Assembly: GCA_002083595.1 (NCBI GenBank)
Contig: MSXT01000004.1
Span: 1 to 64,000, forward strand
Direction: 5' to 3'
Source: Proteobacteria bacterium ST_bin16
GTDB lineage: Bacteria; Pseudomonadota; Gammaproteobacteria; Burkholderiales; Nitrosomonadaceae
DNA: 64,000 nucleotides
Position numbers and translations under genes: made by a program. This document shows, in pieces, positions 26,742-36,284 of this stretch. Each line of letters begins with the position of its first letter. Positions within the stretch are counted from its first letter, which is position 1. The notes under the pieces are model-generated. The model saw nothing but the letters and a program-made list of their open reading frames with translations, did no database searches and was not told the DNA's origin.

Positions 26742-27104
26742 ATGAGTAGCAGCGAGAAATTAATTGTAGTTTATGTAGTAACTATCGGCATTTTGAACGA
26801 CCCGGTCTATAAAAAGCGTCTCTGGCTAGCCGCACGAAATTTAGGTATTTCTCGACGGAATTGGCCGAATGCCCTTGCCGACGCCATCTACAATTTTCCG
26901 GGCGTAATCCTGCTTCCGAGCGGTATGCGCTGGCCGATTCCAGATATCGACTCGGTAATGGGTGATCCACGTTGGCTGTCTTATTATTTTGAGGAACTTA
27001 ACGGTGATCCGCGTCGAGGTGTAATCCTGCTTGAACGTTTGAGAATCTTGGATGTTTATTTCAAAATCAAACATCCGAAAATCGCTAAGCACTTCAACAA
27101 ATAG
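26742..27104 (+). CDS. Hypothetical protein
   Basis: 120 residues with a good RBS (GGAGAG) before ATG 26742. Contains YKKRLWLAARNLGISRRNWP, which could be a small helical DNA-binding or core-binding segment, and PRWLSYYFEELNGDPRRG. No family assigned. A clear terminator follows the stop codon, so it is a single-gene unit ahead of the conjugation-like module. Confidence 0.6.
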   Translation: MSSSEKLIVVYVVTIGILNDPVYKKRLWLAARNLGISRRNWPNALADAIYNFPGVILLPSGMRWPIPDIDSVMGDPRWLSYYFEELNGDPRRGVILLERLRILDVYFKIKHPKIAKHFNK

Positions 27105-27111
27105 CAAAAAA

Positions 27112-27156
27112 GGGCACACCAGCTTCAATGGCTGGTATGCCCATTGTCATTTTTTC
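27112..27156 (+). terminator. Intrinsic terminator
   Basis: GGGCACACCAGC pairs with GCTGGTATGCCC (one mismatch) around TTCAAT, followed by ATTGTCATTTTTTC. Separates the small gene at 26742 from the next operon. Confidence 0.8.
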
Positions 27157-27241
27157 ACAACATTCGTTTCCCAAATCTGATGAGAGCCATCGCTAACCTA
27201 GCTGATGGTTACCTCTGTTTCATTCTTACAAGGAGATTCCT

Positions 27242-28273
27242 ATGGCAACGAAAGATAAAAAACAATCACTGGCACTAAAACTGGTCGGAAACGATACGGT
27301 GAATATCGTCAGAAAGCCGCCGGATACCGCAACACCCGATTTCTTCCGCAGGCTGGTTCATCATAATGATCCTGAAATCGCAGGCGCCATGGCTACAGAG
27401 CAAGCGATCCACGAGGCCGATCAACAATTCGGCGCTGAGCTGACAAGGGTGCGGCTGGATAGTGAAGACATCGATGCCGCCTTCAGAATTTCACTCAAAT
27501 TGCTGACCGAGCGTGAAACCAAGCTGGCTAATACGAACCGCTATATCAAAAGCGGTACGCTGCACAGCATCGGCGGTAAAAACATCGAAGACATCCGCTG
27601 GAAGGATTGGCGGCGCAAAGACCAGGTTCTACTGTCTCTTCTTATTTTCTGCCTGATTATTGCGGCTGGACTGGGCATGGGGAACGTGTACGCCAACCTG
27701 GTCGCATCGGGCAACGCCGTTTTCATTGAAAACCCATGGATTGCACTCATGATCTCGGCCTTGATGCCCATTGCCTCGGTTTCAGTGAAGTTCGTAACTA
27801 ACTTCTTGATTTATGACACTTCCCGCAAGCTGTATGCCAAGTGCATCTACGCGGCAACCGGCATTGCTTTTATCTTTTGGGGTGGGCTGTTTGGCTTAAC
27901 GCATTCCGGGGTGGCAAGCGGGATTGACTGGAATTCTCTTGGCGAAGCCGCCGATTATGGTTTTGCTTTCGTCTGGTCGCAGCTTCTGGTCGAGATGCTT
28001 GCAGCCAGCGCACTGTTTCTTGCGGCTGAGGACATTTATATGCGCTATTCCCCTGATATTTATGTGGACAACCTGGAGTACCTCGAACTCGAAAAAGCAT
28101 TGAAAGAACAACGTGCTGCGCACGAAGTCCTGCGCGAAGAACGCGGCCAATTGCATGGCCGCCTGGTCGAGCTGGAAGCGCAACGCGAAGCGTTCATTAA
28201 CGAAAAAGTCGTCGAATTCATCAGCCTTCGCGCCCGCCATATCGCGACCATGAACGCACATAGCGACCGTTAA
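27242..28273 (+). CDS. Membrane protein with C-terminal coiled coil
   Basis: 343 residues. Cytosolic N-terminal ~130 residues, then about four transmembrane helices (VLLSLLIFCLIIAAGLGMG, PWIALMISALMPIASVSVKF, CIYAATGIAFIFWGGLFG and LLVEMLAASALFLA), and a final coiled coil rich in Glu/Arg/Leu (EYLELEKALKEQRAAHEVLR, EERGQLHGRLVELEAQREA). It heads a cluster with a secreted protein and a VirD4/TraG-like coupling protein, so a role in conjugative mobilisation or envelope anchoring is plausible but unproven. Confidence 0.7.
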   Translation: MATKDKKQSLALKLVGNDTVNIVRKPPDTATPDFFRRLVHHNDPEIAGAMATEQAIHEADQQFGAELTRVRLDSEDIDAAFRISLKLLTERETKLANTNRYIKSGTLHSIGGKNIEDIRWKDWRRKDQVLLSLLIFCLIIAAGLGMGNVYANLVASGNAVFIENPWIALMISALMPIASVSVKFVTNFLIYDTSRKLYAKCIYAATGIAFIFWGGLFGLTHSGVASGIDWNSLGEAADYGFAFVWSQLLVEMLAASALFLAAEDIYMRYSPDIYVDNLEYLELEKALKEQRAAHEVLREERGQLHGRLVELEAQREAFINEKVVEFISLRARHIATMNAHSDR

Positions 28274-28289
28274 TATTTTGGAGACTCAC

Positions 28290-29588
28290 ATGAATAAAAT
28301 TACTTTGTCATTTTTTGCCTTGTTTATGGCACTGATGGTTGTGCCAGCGGCTTTTGCTCGCGATCTTGTCGTGGCGGTCTCGCCATCCTACTCACCGGAT
28401 GAAGCAAAGAAGCATTCCATTCAGTTATTGCAACAACTGACGCAACTGGAACAAGGCAGCCGAGTCACATTGATCGACGGCTACCACCTCTCGATCATTG
28501 GGGAATTCAATATTCCGGATAATTCCGCCTACAGCAATCCCAAGGCTCGTCTTGGCCTCAACCGTGATGCGGTGGCGGCGCTCAAGCGTTTTGCGGACAA
28601 ATCGGTTGCACCGGGCAGTGAAGGCCATCCGTCTGTTCCTGGTGCGGTGCGTCTGCCGCAGCTTTTACGCTATGCGGCTGAGCATTTCTCGCATACAAAG
28701 CAATTGGATGTGGTCGTTCTCGGTTCACCGTTTTTTGATGATCCGAAGGAGCCTGCCTTTTCAATGACTGGCGGGCGTTTTCCGTCGGATGGTCATTTGC
28801 TCGTTACCCCCGGCAAATCGCCGTTCGGTACGGAAGGTCAGGGGCAACTGCTCAAGAATGTGCATGTGCATATCGGCTACGGCAGCGACAGCATCATGCA
28901 AGGCGACCGGCAGCGCTATTTCGTACAACGTTTCTGGACACTGTATGTGGAGAGGCTGGGCGGTAAATTGAGTAGTTTCGTCGCAGATGTGCCGACTTTA
29001 TTTCGCGGTCTTGCGCAAAAAAATAGCCCGCTTGCGCATGATTTCAAACCAGTGCACTCGGACAAGCTGGAAATGATCCTGTTGCGTCCACAGGAAAACA
29101 AGCAATCGATTTTTGAGCGGCCCGTGAGCAAAACTGCTTTGCCGCAGGCGCAACTGCGCCGCTCCGAAAATGTGCAGATCGGTATTTCCTGGCAATGCGC
29201 CTTGTGCGACCTGGATTTGTACGCCAGAGCCATGCCGGACGCACCGGTTTTGTATTTCGGCAATATCACAACCAAACACGGTTATTACTGGAAGGACTAC
29301 CGCAATTCTCCGCAGCCGACCAATGGCTTTGAAACCATCAGCTTCGATGTACCGCTGGATCTGCGAACCTTGATGATTGCCATCAATTTCTACGAAGGGG
29401 AAGCGCCGAAAGGCGTTTCCGGTGAAATTCGCATTGCCGTCGATGACCAAACTTACGCTGCATCCTTTCATATTCCTGCCACACGCGGCAACGGCGGAAA
29501 CGATATGGCAAAAGTGTTCGAAACCGGCAAAGCAAGCGGTAATCATTCGTTGATTATCGATGCGCTTCGCATCGTCAAGGCGCGGTAA
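28290..29588 (+). CDS. Secreted protein, von Willebrand-A-like N-terminal half
   Basis: 432 residues from ATG 28290 (GGAGA upstream), signal peptide ending VPAAFA. After it RDLVVAVSPSYSPDEAKKHS and LDVVVLGSPFFDDP are alternating strands and helices with the order of a vWA-like domain, although the metal-binding DxSxS is not preserved. A C-terminal beta-rich domain (IGISWQCALCDLDLYARA, DVPLDLRTLMIAINFYEGEA) follows. The stop overlaps the ATG of the coupling-protein gene, so both are translated together. Function unknown. Confidence 0.7.
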   Translation: MNKITLSFFALFMALMVVPAAFARDLVVAVSPSYSPDEAKKHSIQLLQQLTQLEQGSRVTLIDGYHLSIIGEFNIPDNSAYSNPKARLGLNRDAVAALKRFADKSVAPGSEGHPSVPGAVRLPQLLRYAAEHFSHTKQLDVVVLGSPFFDDPKEPAFSMTGGRFPSDGHLLVTPGKSPFGTEGQGQLLKNVHVHIGYGSDSIMQGDRQRYFVQRFWTLYVERLGGKLSSFVADVPTLFRGLAQKNSPLAHDFKPVHSDKLEMILLRPQENKQSIFERPVSKTALPQAQLRRSENVQIGISWQCALCDLDLYARAMPDAPVLYFGNITTKHGYYWKDYRNSPQPTNGFETISFDVPLDLRTLMIAINFYEGEAPKGVSGEIRIAVDDQTYAASFHIPATRGNGGNDMAKVFETGKASGNHSLIIDALRIVKAR

Positions 29589-31160
29589 TGTCTTCGAAGG
29601 GTGAAATAACCAACCCGTTTGCTTTGCTGATCCTGGGTTGTCTATACAGCTGGGCAACCTGGGAGACGCTCGACTGGTTGCGCAGTGACCTGTTCATCGT
29701 CCCGGCGCTTTTTGCGCTATGCGCCGTGCTCGCTTTCATCAAAGGCATATTCTATAGCCTTATTCTCATCGTGAGACTGATCCTGCGCAGACGCGCGATG
29801 AAGCCTACCGAGCGTTCCGGCAGTGCCGCCTGGGCATCCAATCGCGATATCGAAAAAATGGGATTGTTCAAACGGGAAGGATTTCTTGCCGGTATGCACG
29901 AGGAAAACAAGCCGGTATTCGTCGATACCGAGTCCTCCGGCTTAGTTCTCTCTCCAGCTGGGGGCGGCAAAACAGTGACGTTCGTAATACCGGCTTTGTG
30001 CCACAATCCCACAAGCATGTTTGTACCAGACCTAAAAGGCACGCTGGCTTGTATGACCGCAGAACTTCGGCGCAAGCGCTATAAGCATGAAATCCTGTGC
30101 GTCAATCCCGGAGCTTTATATCAGGATATCTTGGGAGCAGGGGCACGTTACAATCCTTTGCAAATTCTGATCGATGATTGGAATAATCCGAAGACGCATG
30201 CACAGCTCATGTCCGATGCGCAAGCAATCGCGAAACAGCTTTGCCAGGACCCGGCCCAGCAGAGCGAAAATCAGTATTTCCGCAATGGCTAATGCATTGT
30301 GTTTGCTCAGCGACAAAGATGCTTTGCTCAAAGCGCTTCAGGATGCGCAGTATTCCGCGCATCTCAACGGCGACTTGGCACGATTGGCCAAGGATTTGCT
30401 GGCCAAATTCGACAGCGGCGATCAAAAGCAGATTGAATCGTTCCGAGAAGGAGCAGTTCAATCACTTGAAATTTATTCACCGAGCGGCAAACTGGCCGAA
30501 TGCACGTCCACTTGCGATTTCCGTTTCGCCGATCTGAAAAAGAAAAAGATGACTGTCTATTTATTGGCTGATCCAACAAGGATGGCAGTTTATGCGTCAT
30601 GGCTAGGTCTTCTTTCATGGTGCGCTTTAACAGAATTAATTCGGTTTCAAAATAATCGCTCGGTTTGCTTTATGTGTGATGAGGTGACTAATTTTAAGAT
30701 CAATGACTTACCGTCATTATTGACGTTAGCGCGAGAGTTCAAAATCAAACTGTGGTTGATCGTGCAGGAATTAGAGCAATGGGCGCATGTGTATGGGCGC
30801 GAAAGTTTGGAAACCTTGCTTTCTCAAACAGAGGTGAAGATTATAATGGGCGTCCGATCATACAAAACTTGTCAGCTTGTATCGGATATGCTGGGTGAGG
30901 CGACGATCAAGGCGCACAGTCACAATATTGGCCGCAGCCTGTTCGATGCACCGACCCGGTCGATTCAGGATGCGCCGCGCCGTCTGATGACAGCGGATGA
31001 AGTACGGCGCACGGATGATACCCTTCTATTCGTGCGTAATCACCGCCCCATCCGTTTGTCCAAAATCGGTTATCACGAAATCAAACCCTGGGCGAAATGG
31101 GTTGGAATCAATCCGCTGTTCAATAAGCCTTTCAAAGGTAAGATCAAGCTGTATTTCTAA
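29588..31160 (+). pseudogene. VirD4/TraG-type conjugative coupling protein, frameshifted
   Basis: The N-terminal part has two membrane helices, then SGSAAWASNRDIEKMG, Walker A SPAGGGKTVTFVIPAL and VPDLKGTLACMTAEL, ending at a TAA near 30292 after ENQYFRNG. The C-terminal part continues in another frame as ANALCLLSDKDALLKAL, then the Walker B region (CFMCDEVTNFKINDLPSLL) and LAREFKIKLWLIVQELEQW, to 31160. Coupling proteins normally have some additional residues at the junction, so a small deletion with frameshift near 30285 is likely. Coupling proteins deliver the relaxase-DNA complex to a type IV secretion channel; this copy appears inactive unless the shift is a sequence error. Confidence 0.8.
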
Positions 31161-31805
31161 AAATGAAATAGGATCGGCATCTTTCGATTATGCAAAGATG
31201 CCGGACTTATTCTTTTCCTTGCCGACAAAGAATTTCTGTATCGATAAATCACGCTGCATCCACGCGGGTTGAAGTTACGGTAAAACGACTAGCAATCAGC
31301 TTTGCTTCTTTTACTGTTGATCCATGAGCCGGTGCAATAACGGTTCATTCTTCTGATCTTGTCACATAAGGCTGACTGCAAGATGTGTGTTGTAATACAA
31401 CACCATCTTGCCAAAGGGAGCGTGCCGCCCCCTGTTGGATACCCCCTGCATGCCGGCGCCTCCAGGCATCGAGCCCTTCATGCGCCAGCAAACGTATCGC
31501 CGTTTCATCACTTGCAGGTCTTGGAGATATACCTCTCCACCTGCACCGAACCATGCACAATCGTGTGGTCGATTGACCGCCAGTCAGGGGAGCATTCCTG
31601 CTGCCCCTGACAACCCCATGACCAATCTTGTGCAGATTGGATGCCATGAGCATTTTGCCGCTCGATCATGGTCGTCATTTAACTAGCGAATGGTATATAT
31701 TTGGAGCAGAGAAATATTTGTTTAAAAAAATGATTTGCTCTCTTAGGGTTGTTGGTTCCACGATTCTCTCATATTCTCCCCTAAGTTCTGTAACTAGTAA
31801 ACATA
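31161..31805. other. Non-coding region with long hairpin
   Basis: About 645 bases without a convincing gene. Part of it (roughly 31380-31680) is more GC-rich than the genes on both sides. A minus-strand open frame at 31345-31653 is rich in Arg, Gly and Trp and is not supported by a family. It contains the 34-base inverted repeat at 31378-31411 and must carry the promoter for the HTH/Argonaute operon that starts at 31806. Confidence 0.4.
31378..31411. repeat. Long inverted repeat (hairpin)
   Basis: GCAAGATG-t-GTGTTGT, loop AAT, ACAACAC-CATCTTGC: 15 paired positions with a single bulged T. Not followed by a T-tract. Could be an operator, an origin-of-transfer hairpin or a recombination site. 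Confidence 0.7.
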
Positions 31806-32002
31806 ATGACTGATCAAATTTTGACGTTAAAAGAGGTTGTCGCATATCTAAACTTTCTGAGAAAACGGTCTGCAAACTGGCCGTCGAGGACCAGCTATCA
31901 GGTTTCAAAATCGGAGGAAGCTGGCATTTTAAACGAGAAAACATAGAAAGCTGGATCGAGCAAAAGAAGAAAAACTTCAAAATAAACGGGAATAGTACTT
32001 AG
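31806..32002 (+). pseudogene. Excisionase-type HTH (MerR-like) regulator with one-base frameshift
   Basis: MTDQILTLKEVVAYL from ATG 31806 is followed, after restoring one A in the CTAAAC stretch at about 31848-31853, by KLSEKTVCKLAVEDQLSGFK and IGGSWHFKRENIESWIEQKKK, ending at TAG 32000. Together they form a standard helix-turn-helix excisionase/AlpA-like DNA-binding domain of about 65 residues. As written the frame is interrupted after the first ~16 codons. Loss of a single A in a homopolymer is either a real inactivation or a sequence error. It is 60 bases upstream of the SMEK/Argonaute operon and would be a natural regulator of it. Confidence 0.75.
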
Positions 32003-32062
32003 CCTGCCCGAAAGATGTTAAAAACGTGATGAGGCATATCAATCAGCGAGTAGGTATAGAGT

Positions 32063-33505
32063 TTGAACCATATAAAAATAATTAATCAGTTCCGCGAAGA
32101 GCTAACAAAAGTCACCCGAGAGGTAGAGACTTCGGTGGCCATGGGACATTTCGATATCAACAAAATATGTGAAGATTTGTTTTGCGGAATCTTTAAAGAA
32201 CTATATGGCTTTGGAAACCTTAAAAACTTAAATGAAAACGAAAGAAAGAATTTTCCCGGAATAGATCTTGCCGATAACTACGCAAGAGTTGCTATTCAAG
32301 TCACTTCGGATAGGTCGCTAGAAAAGATAAAGGATTCACTTGGAAAGTTCATAAATCACAAGCTGTATGAAAAATACGACAGAATCATTATCTATATTCT
32401 GACCCGCAAACAAACAAGTTATTCAAAGGATACTATCAACAGAATATGCGGAGGAAAAATCGGATTCGACGTGGACGCGGATATACTAGATTTTACTGAT
32501 CTTGCAACGAAAGCTGCTAATGCTACGCCCAAGACATTAAAAAATACTGTCGATATTTTGGGCACCTATTTGAGAGGCTGTGATGTAGGTTTGGCGGAAC
32601 AAGACCTTGATCCACCGGAAGAGCCTTCAGAAATACTGACCGCGAACATGCTGGAATTGTATTTTCCGCAAACACTATACATAGCTGAGTTATTATCCGA
32701 AGTCTTTGAAAGTAAAAAAGTGCGTAATCAGAGAAAGCAGGTTGGATCATACGTTCGAAATCTTGAGCGCAGTGTTCCTTCCGATTACGAGGTAAGTAAC
32801 GGCCGACTGATAACATTTCATAATCTTGAAGATCGGAATAACCCCTTTGAATTTCTGATTGATAGGGGAACAGTCGAGCCTTTCCATCCAAAGGACTACT
32901 ACTCGATTGATGAAGATCATGAGCGTGTATTTAAGTCGTTGCTCAGATTCTGCATGCAGCAGAAACTCCATAAGCACCGTGTGTTCTGGGATTTTAGAGA
33001 ACGGATATTCATTTTTCTACCGTTAACAGATTCTGAAAATGTACGGACGGAAACATGGATTGGTCAAAAGAAAGCAACTAGAACCGTTTTCGAAAGAAAA
33101 TACAAGAGAAATGAGCCTAAAAAGGTTCTCTCCACGCGGCATTTTGCGTTTTCTTTGAATTTCCTCACTGTGGAAAATGAATGGTATGTAGCGATTACCC
33201 CAGACTGGTTTTTTAGTTATGGAGAAGATTATAGGCAATCGGCATTTAGTGACAAACTACTTAGCGGTCTTAAGAGGATGGAGAAGAATCGGTCGGTATT
33301 TGATCAATTCCGATTCCTTTGCTCATGGTTAAGAGATTTAGATGCGGACGATCTATTCTCCGAGGATGCAGCTACTTTTCCACATATTACTTTCGGGCAA
33401 ACATTAGAATTTAGCGGAAGTAGGTCGCTAAACGAGGATTTATGGGAGCCGTTGGTAGTGATCGATGACGGGGATTCTGATCAAGGAAGGCTTGGTCTCC
33501 TATGA
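32063..33505 (+). CDS. SMEK-domain protein, first gene of Argonaute/SIR2/HerA operon
   Basis: 480 residues, TTG start. The N-terminal ~165 residues match the SMEK domain pattern: a helical lead, then NFPGIDLADNYARVAIQVTS and YDRIIIYILTRKQTSY. The D...(V/I)QVT arrangement resembles a restriction-nuclease-like fold in which the usual E-x-K is degenerate. Residues about 200-480 form an unassigned domain with VFWDFRERIFIFLP and Trp-rich strands. SMEK domains are known at the N-terminus of bacterial defence proteins. The stop overlaps the Argonaute start by 4 bases. Role: perhaps sensor or nuclease of the complex (inference). Confidence 0.7.
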   Translation: MNHIKIINQFREELTKVTREVETSVAMGHFDINKICEDLFCGIFKELYGFGNLKNLNENERKNFPGIDLADNYARVAIQVTSDRSLEKIKDSLGKFINHKLYEKYDRIIIYILTRKQTSYSKDTINRICGGKIGFDVDADILDFTDLATKAANATPKTLKNTVDILGTYLRGCDVGLAEQDLDPPEEPSEILTANMLELYFPQTLYIAELLSEVFESKKVRNQRKQVGSYVRNLERSVPSDYEVSNGRLITFHNLEDRNNPFEFLIDRGTVEPFHPKDYYSIDEDHERVFKSLLRFCMQQKLHKHRVFWDFRERIFIFLPLTDSENVRTETWIGQKKATRTVFERKYKRNEPKKVLSTRHFAFSLNFLTVENEWYVAITPDWFFSYGEDYRQSAFSDKLLSGLKRMEKNRSVFDQFRFLCSWLRDLDADDLFSEDAATFPHITFGQTLEFSGSRSLNEDLWEPLVVIDDGDSDQGRLGLL

Positions 33506-34923
33506 ATATAGAGCACATATCAGAACCAAGATTACTTTTTGCTAACGGCACGCATATATGCCCTCGGCGAGGAATAACCGAATATGGTGTATTTGATCAA
33601 ACGCAGGCAACGCGAAGAAAGGAAATTAATGTTGGTGGTATTGGAACATCTCATAGTGTTGATTTGCTTGACAAATGGATCACTCGATGTCGTGGCGCTA
33701 TTTCCGCCCCTTTAGGGATTAGACAAGAAAATCTCAGATTACCGTTTTGTGGTTTTAGCCAGTCAAGCGGATTTGGAGCAGATATCCATTTCTCGAATGA
33801 TCTCGCGCGTTCACTGAAAAACTCCGAAATTAAAGATGTTGTCGATATAGAAAGCCGTACTGAGCGAGTGAAGAAAGCTATAGAGCTTTACTATGAAAAC
33901 ATCAAGTTTCTGGCTCAGAATCGGCATGTCGATGTCATAGTGTGCGTGATACCAGAAAATCTGTTTAAAGTAATTGCTACCGAAGAGAGTACCGGCGAGG
34001 AGAGTCTTGATGTCAGGGAAGAAAAATACGAAGAGCTCAATTTTCGCCGCGCATTAAAAGCGAGAGCTATGCCGCTTGGCAAGCCATTGCAGCTTATTAA
34101 GCAGTCTTCATTGGAAGAAGCCAAAGTGGCGGGTCAGCAGGATGATGCGACCAAAGCGTGGAATTTTTGTACAGCATTGTATTACAAATCGGGACCGACA
34201 ATTCCATGGAAGCTAGATCAAGATATTGCAAGAGCATCCTCGTGCGCAGTAGGTATTTCGTTCTATCGTAGTAGAGACCGCCAGACATTAAATACGAGCC
34301 TAGCCCAGATATTTGATGAACTTGGCAATGGGCTAATTCTAAGAGGCACACCTGTAGAAATAAATAAGCACGACAGAGTGCCGAAGCTTACCGCGCAACA
34401 GTCATATGATCTTTTACATGCAGCGCTTAATGAGTATCGCGTTGCACTAAGAACATTTCCGGCTCGCGTTGTTATTCATAAGTCATCGAATTTCAGTAAT
34501 GAAGAAATCGAAGGACTGGAAGCTGCTGCAAATGAACTGAAAATCGATACGGTAGATTTTGTTACTGTTATGGATTCTAAGCTCCGATTGTTTCGAAACG
34601 GCAACTATCCGCCTTATAGAGGAACTTTGGCACAATTGGATGAAGGACGACAACTGCTTTATACGAGAGGATCGGTTTGGTACTACCAGACATACCCCGG
34701 TCTCTACGTGCCCCAGCCAATTGAATTAAGAATTGTGAAATCAGAAGAGTCCCCAAGCTATATCGCGAAAGAAATTCTTGGATTGACCAAGATGAATTGG
34801 AATAACACACAGTTTGACGGCAAATACCCGGTAACGCTCGGCTGCTCACGTAAGGTTGGAGAAATAATGAAGTATCTAACTGAGGCAGAAACACCGCAAA
34901 TTCGATATGGTTACTACATGTGA
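33502..34923 (+). CDS. Short prokaryotic Argonaute (MID-PIWI), catalytically defective
   Basis: 473 residues. The N-terminal ~135 residues carry HICPRRGITEYGVFD and the VGGIGTSHSVDLLDKW segment seen in short pAgos. A MID domain at about 140-235 includes VDVIVCVIPENLF and FRRALKARAMPLGKPLQLIK, matching the 5'-guide-binding region. The PIWI domain (about 240-473) shows CAVGISFY, RVVIHKSSNFS, YRGTLAQLDEGRQLLYTRGS, TYPGLYVPQPIELR and TKMNWNNTQFDG. At the positions where slicing Argonautes have catalytic Asp (V-G-[ID]-D and H-[KR]-D) this protein has S, so it likely binds guide and target without cutting. Overlaps the SMEK gene by 4 bases. No PAZ or APAZ domain is visible in it. Confidence 0.85.
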   Translation: MNIEHISEPRLLFANGTHICPRRGITEYGVFDQTQATRRKEINVGGIGTSHSVDLLDKWITRCRGAISAPLGIRQENLRLPFCGFSQSSGFGADIHFSNDLARSLKNSEIKDVVDIESRTERVKKAIELYYENIKFLAQNRHVDVIVCVIPENLFKVIATEESTGEESLDVREEKYEELNFRRALKARAMPLGKPLQLIKQSSLEEAKVAGQQDDATKAWNFCTALYYKSGPTIPWKLDQDIARASSCAVGISFYRSRDRQTLNTSLAQIFDELGNGLILRGTPVEINKHDRVPKLTAQQSYDLLHAALNEYRVALRTFPARVVIHKSSNFSNEEIEGLEAAANELKIDTVDFVTVMDSKLRLFRNGNYPPYRGTLAQLDEGRQLLYTRGSVWYYQTYPGLYVPQPIELRIVKSEESPSYIAKEILGLTKMNWNNTQFDGKYPVTLGCSRKVGEIMKYLTEAETPQIRYGYYM

Positions 34924-34973
34924 TGATGAATAATTTGAATTGTATAGGTGAAATAAGTGCATAGGATTTATGT

Positions 34974-36284
34974 ATGAGTGAATTAATTGATAATGTCAGT
35001 TGGAATGATAGGCACTTATACAAAGTGCGAGAACAGAGACTGCCGCAGTCTGTGGAAGCTGTTAATTTAGAGCCAGAAAAACTCCGCCCAGAAATTGAAC
35101 CGTGGTTGACAGCATTATTCCAGAGTGAGCATTTGTCGCTTTTGCTAGGGGCAGGCATTTCGTCTGCCGCTCATTGGATTGCTCAGAGAAGAGCTGGTGC
35201 AGGAATGGAAAAAATTCCATTCACCGCATTTCAGAGTCAAATAAATTCTGCGATTAACAGTAGCGCAGTTAAATCTGGGCGTGGTACGCCTAACATCGAA
35301 GATCAAATAAGGATATGCAACGAGCTAATCAAAGGGCTTGAAATTTATATTCTGAGTAATGTTTATGGTGCCAAGAAAATCAAAAAAGAACTTGCAAAAT
35401 TTGAGCGTGAGTTGAACGATGGGCTAACATCGTTCGCTAATTTGGTACTTGAATGTGAAAGGAACATCATAAACTCTGAAAATGCTCAACAAGCGGCTGA
35501 GTATCTCATGAGCTTCTTGATTAGCTTTGCCAGCCGATCCGCGACACGCGAGCGCTTGAATATCTTCACTACAAACTATGATCGCATTGTCGAATATGGC
35601 TCTGAGCTAGCTGGAATCCGCTTAATTGACAGATTTGTTGGTACAGTTAATCCAGTTTTCCGCTCTTCACGAGTAGAAGTTGACATGCACTATAATCCAC
35701 CTGGAATACGGGGAGAGCCAAGATACTTGGAAGGAGTTGTACAGTTTACCAAGCTGCACGGTTCCTTAGACTGGAGTATTAAAAATGAAATTGTGCGGAG
35801 GTATGCACTGCCATATGGGGCAACAGACATACGGACATATCTTGATGGCGACAGCAAAAATCTCCTGATTTATCCAAATGCATCGAAGGATAAAGAAACC
35901 GCTGAATACCCGTATATAGAGTTGTTTCGAGATTTTGCCGCATCAGTATGTCGAGCAAATTCAACGGTGGTAGTTTACGGATACAGCTTTGGTGATGACC
36001 ATATAAACAGGGTCATAGAGGACATGTTGACAATACCATCCACTCATCTGGTGATTGTCAGCTTTGATGACCAAGGGGACAGGATTAAGCGATTCTACGA
36101 GCGGGTAAAAAGACAAGCGCAAATATCGCTATTGATCGGAAAGCACTTTGGGGACTTAAGGACTTTGGTTGATAACTACCTACCAAAACCAGCAATTGAT
36201 CGCACAACAATAAAAATGGCCGACTTAATGAAAGCACGAGGGTTTGCAACGCCTAACCTTGATCACGCTGATGGTAACTCATGA
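34974..36284 (+). CDS. SIR2-family protein (putative NAD-hydrolysing effector)
   Basis: 436 residues, RBS AGGA upstream. Rossmann NAD-binding signatures of SIR2: LLLGAGISSA (residues 56-65), IFTTNYDRIVEYG (about 197-209) and the catalytic-type His262 in FTKLHGSLDW, with LLIYPNA and VVVYGYSFGDDHINRVIEDML near the end. The N-terminal ~45 residues are extra. Unlike SIR2-APAZ proteins of SPARSA systems, no APAZ domain is evident. SIR2 effectors in defence (Thoeris, DSR, SIR2-HerA) deplete NAD+ on activation. The stop overlaps the HerA start by 4 bases. Confidence 0.88.
   Translation: MSELIDNVSWNDRHLYKVREQRLPQSVEAVNLEPEKLRPEIEPWLTALFQSEHLSLLLGAGISSAAHWIAQRRAGAGMEKIPFTAFQSQINSAINSSAVKSGRGTPNIEDQIRICNELIKGLEIYILSNVYGAKKIKKELAKFERELNDGLTSFANLVLECERNIINSENAQQAAEYLMSFLISFASRSATRERLNIFTTNYDRIVEYGSELAGIRLIDRFVGTVNPVFRSSRVEVDMHYNPPGIRGEPRYLEGVVQFTKLHGSLDWSIKNEIVRRYALPYGATDIRTYLDGDSKNLLIYPNASKDKETAEYPYIELFRDFAASVCRANSTVVVYGYSFGDDHINRVIEDMLTIPSTHLVIVSFDDQGDRIKRFYERVKRQAQISLLIGKHFGDLRTLVDNYLPKPAIDRTTIKMADLMKARGFATPNLDHADGNS

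Noticed and set aside
31345..31653. Minus-strand open frame in the GC-richer patch before the Argonaute operon
   Set aside because: Arg/Gly/Trp-rich, no recognisable family, no RBS seen; treated as a shadow of GC-rich sequence.
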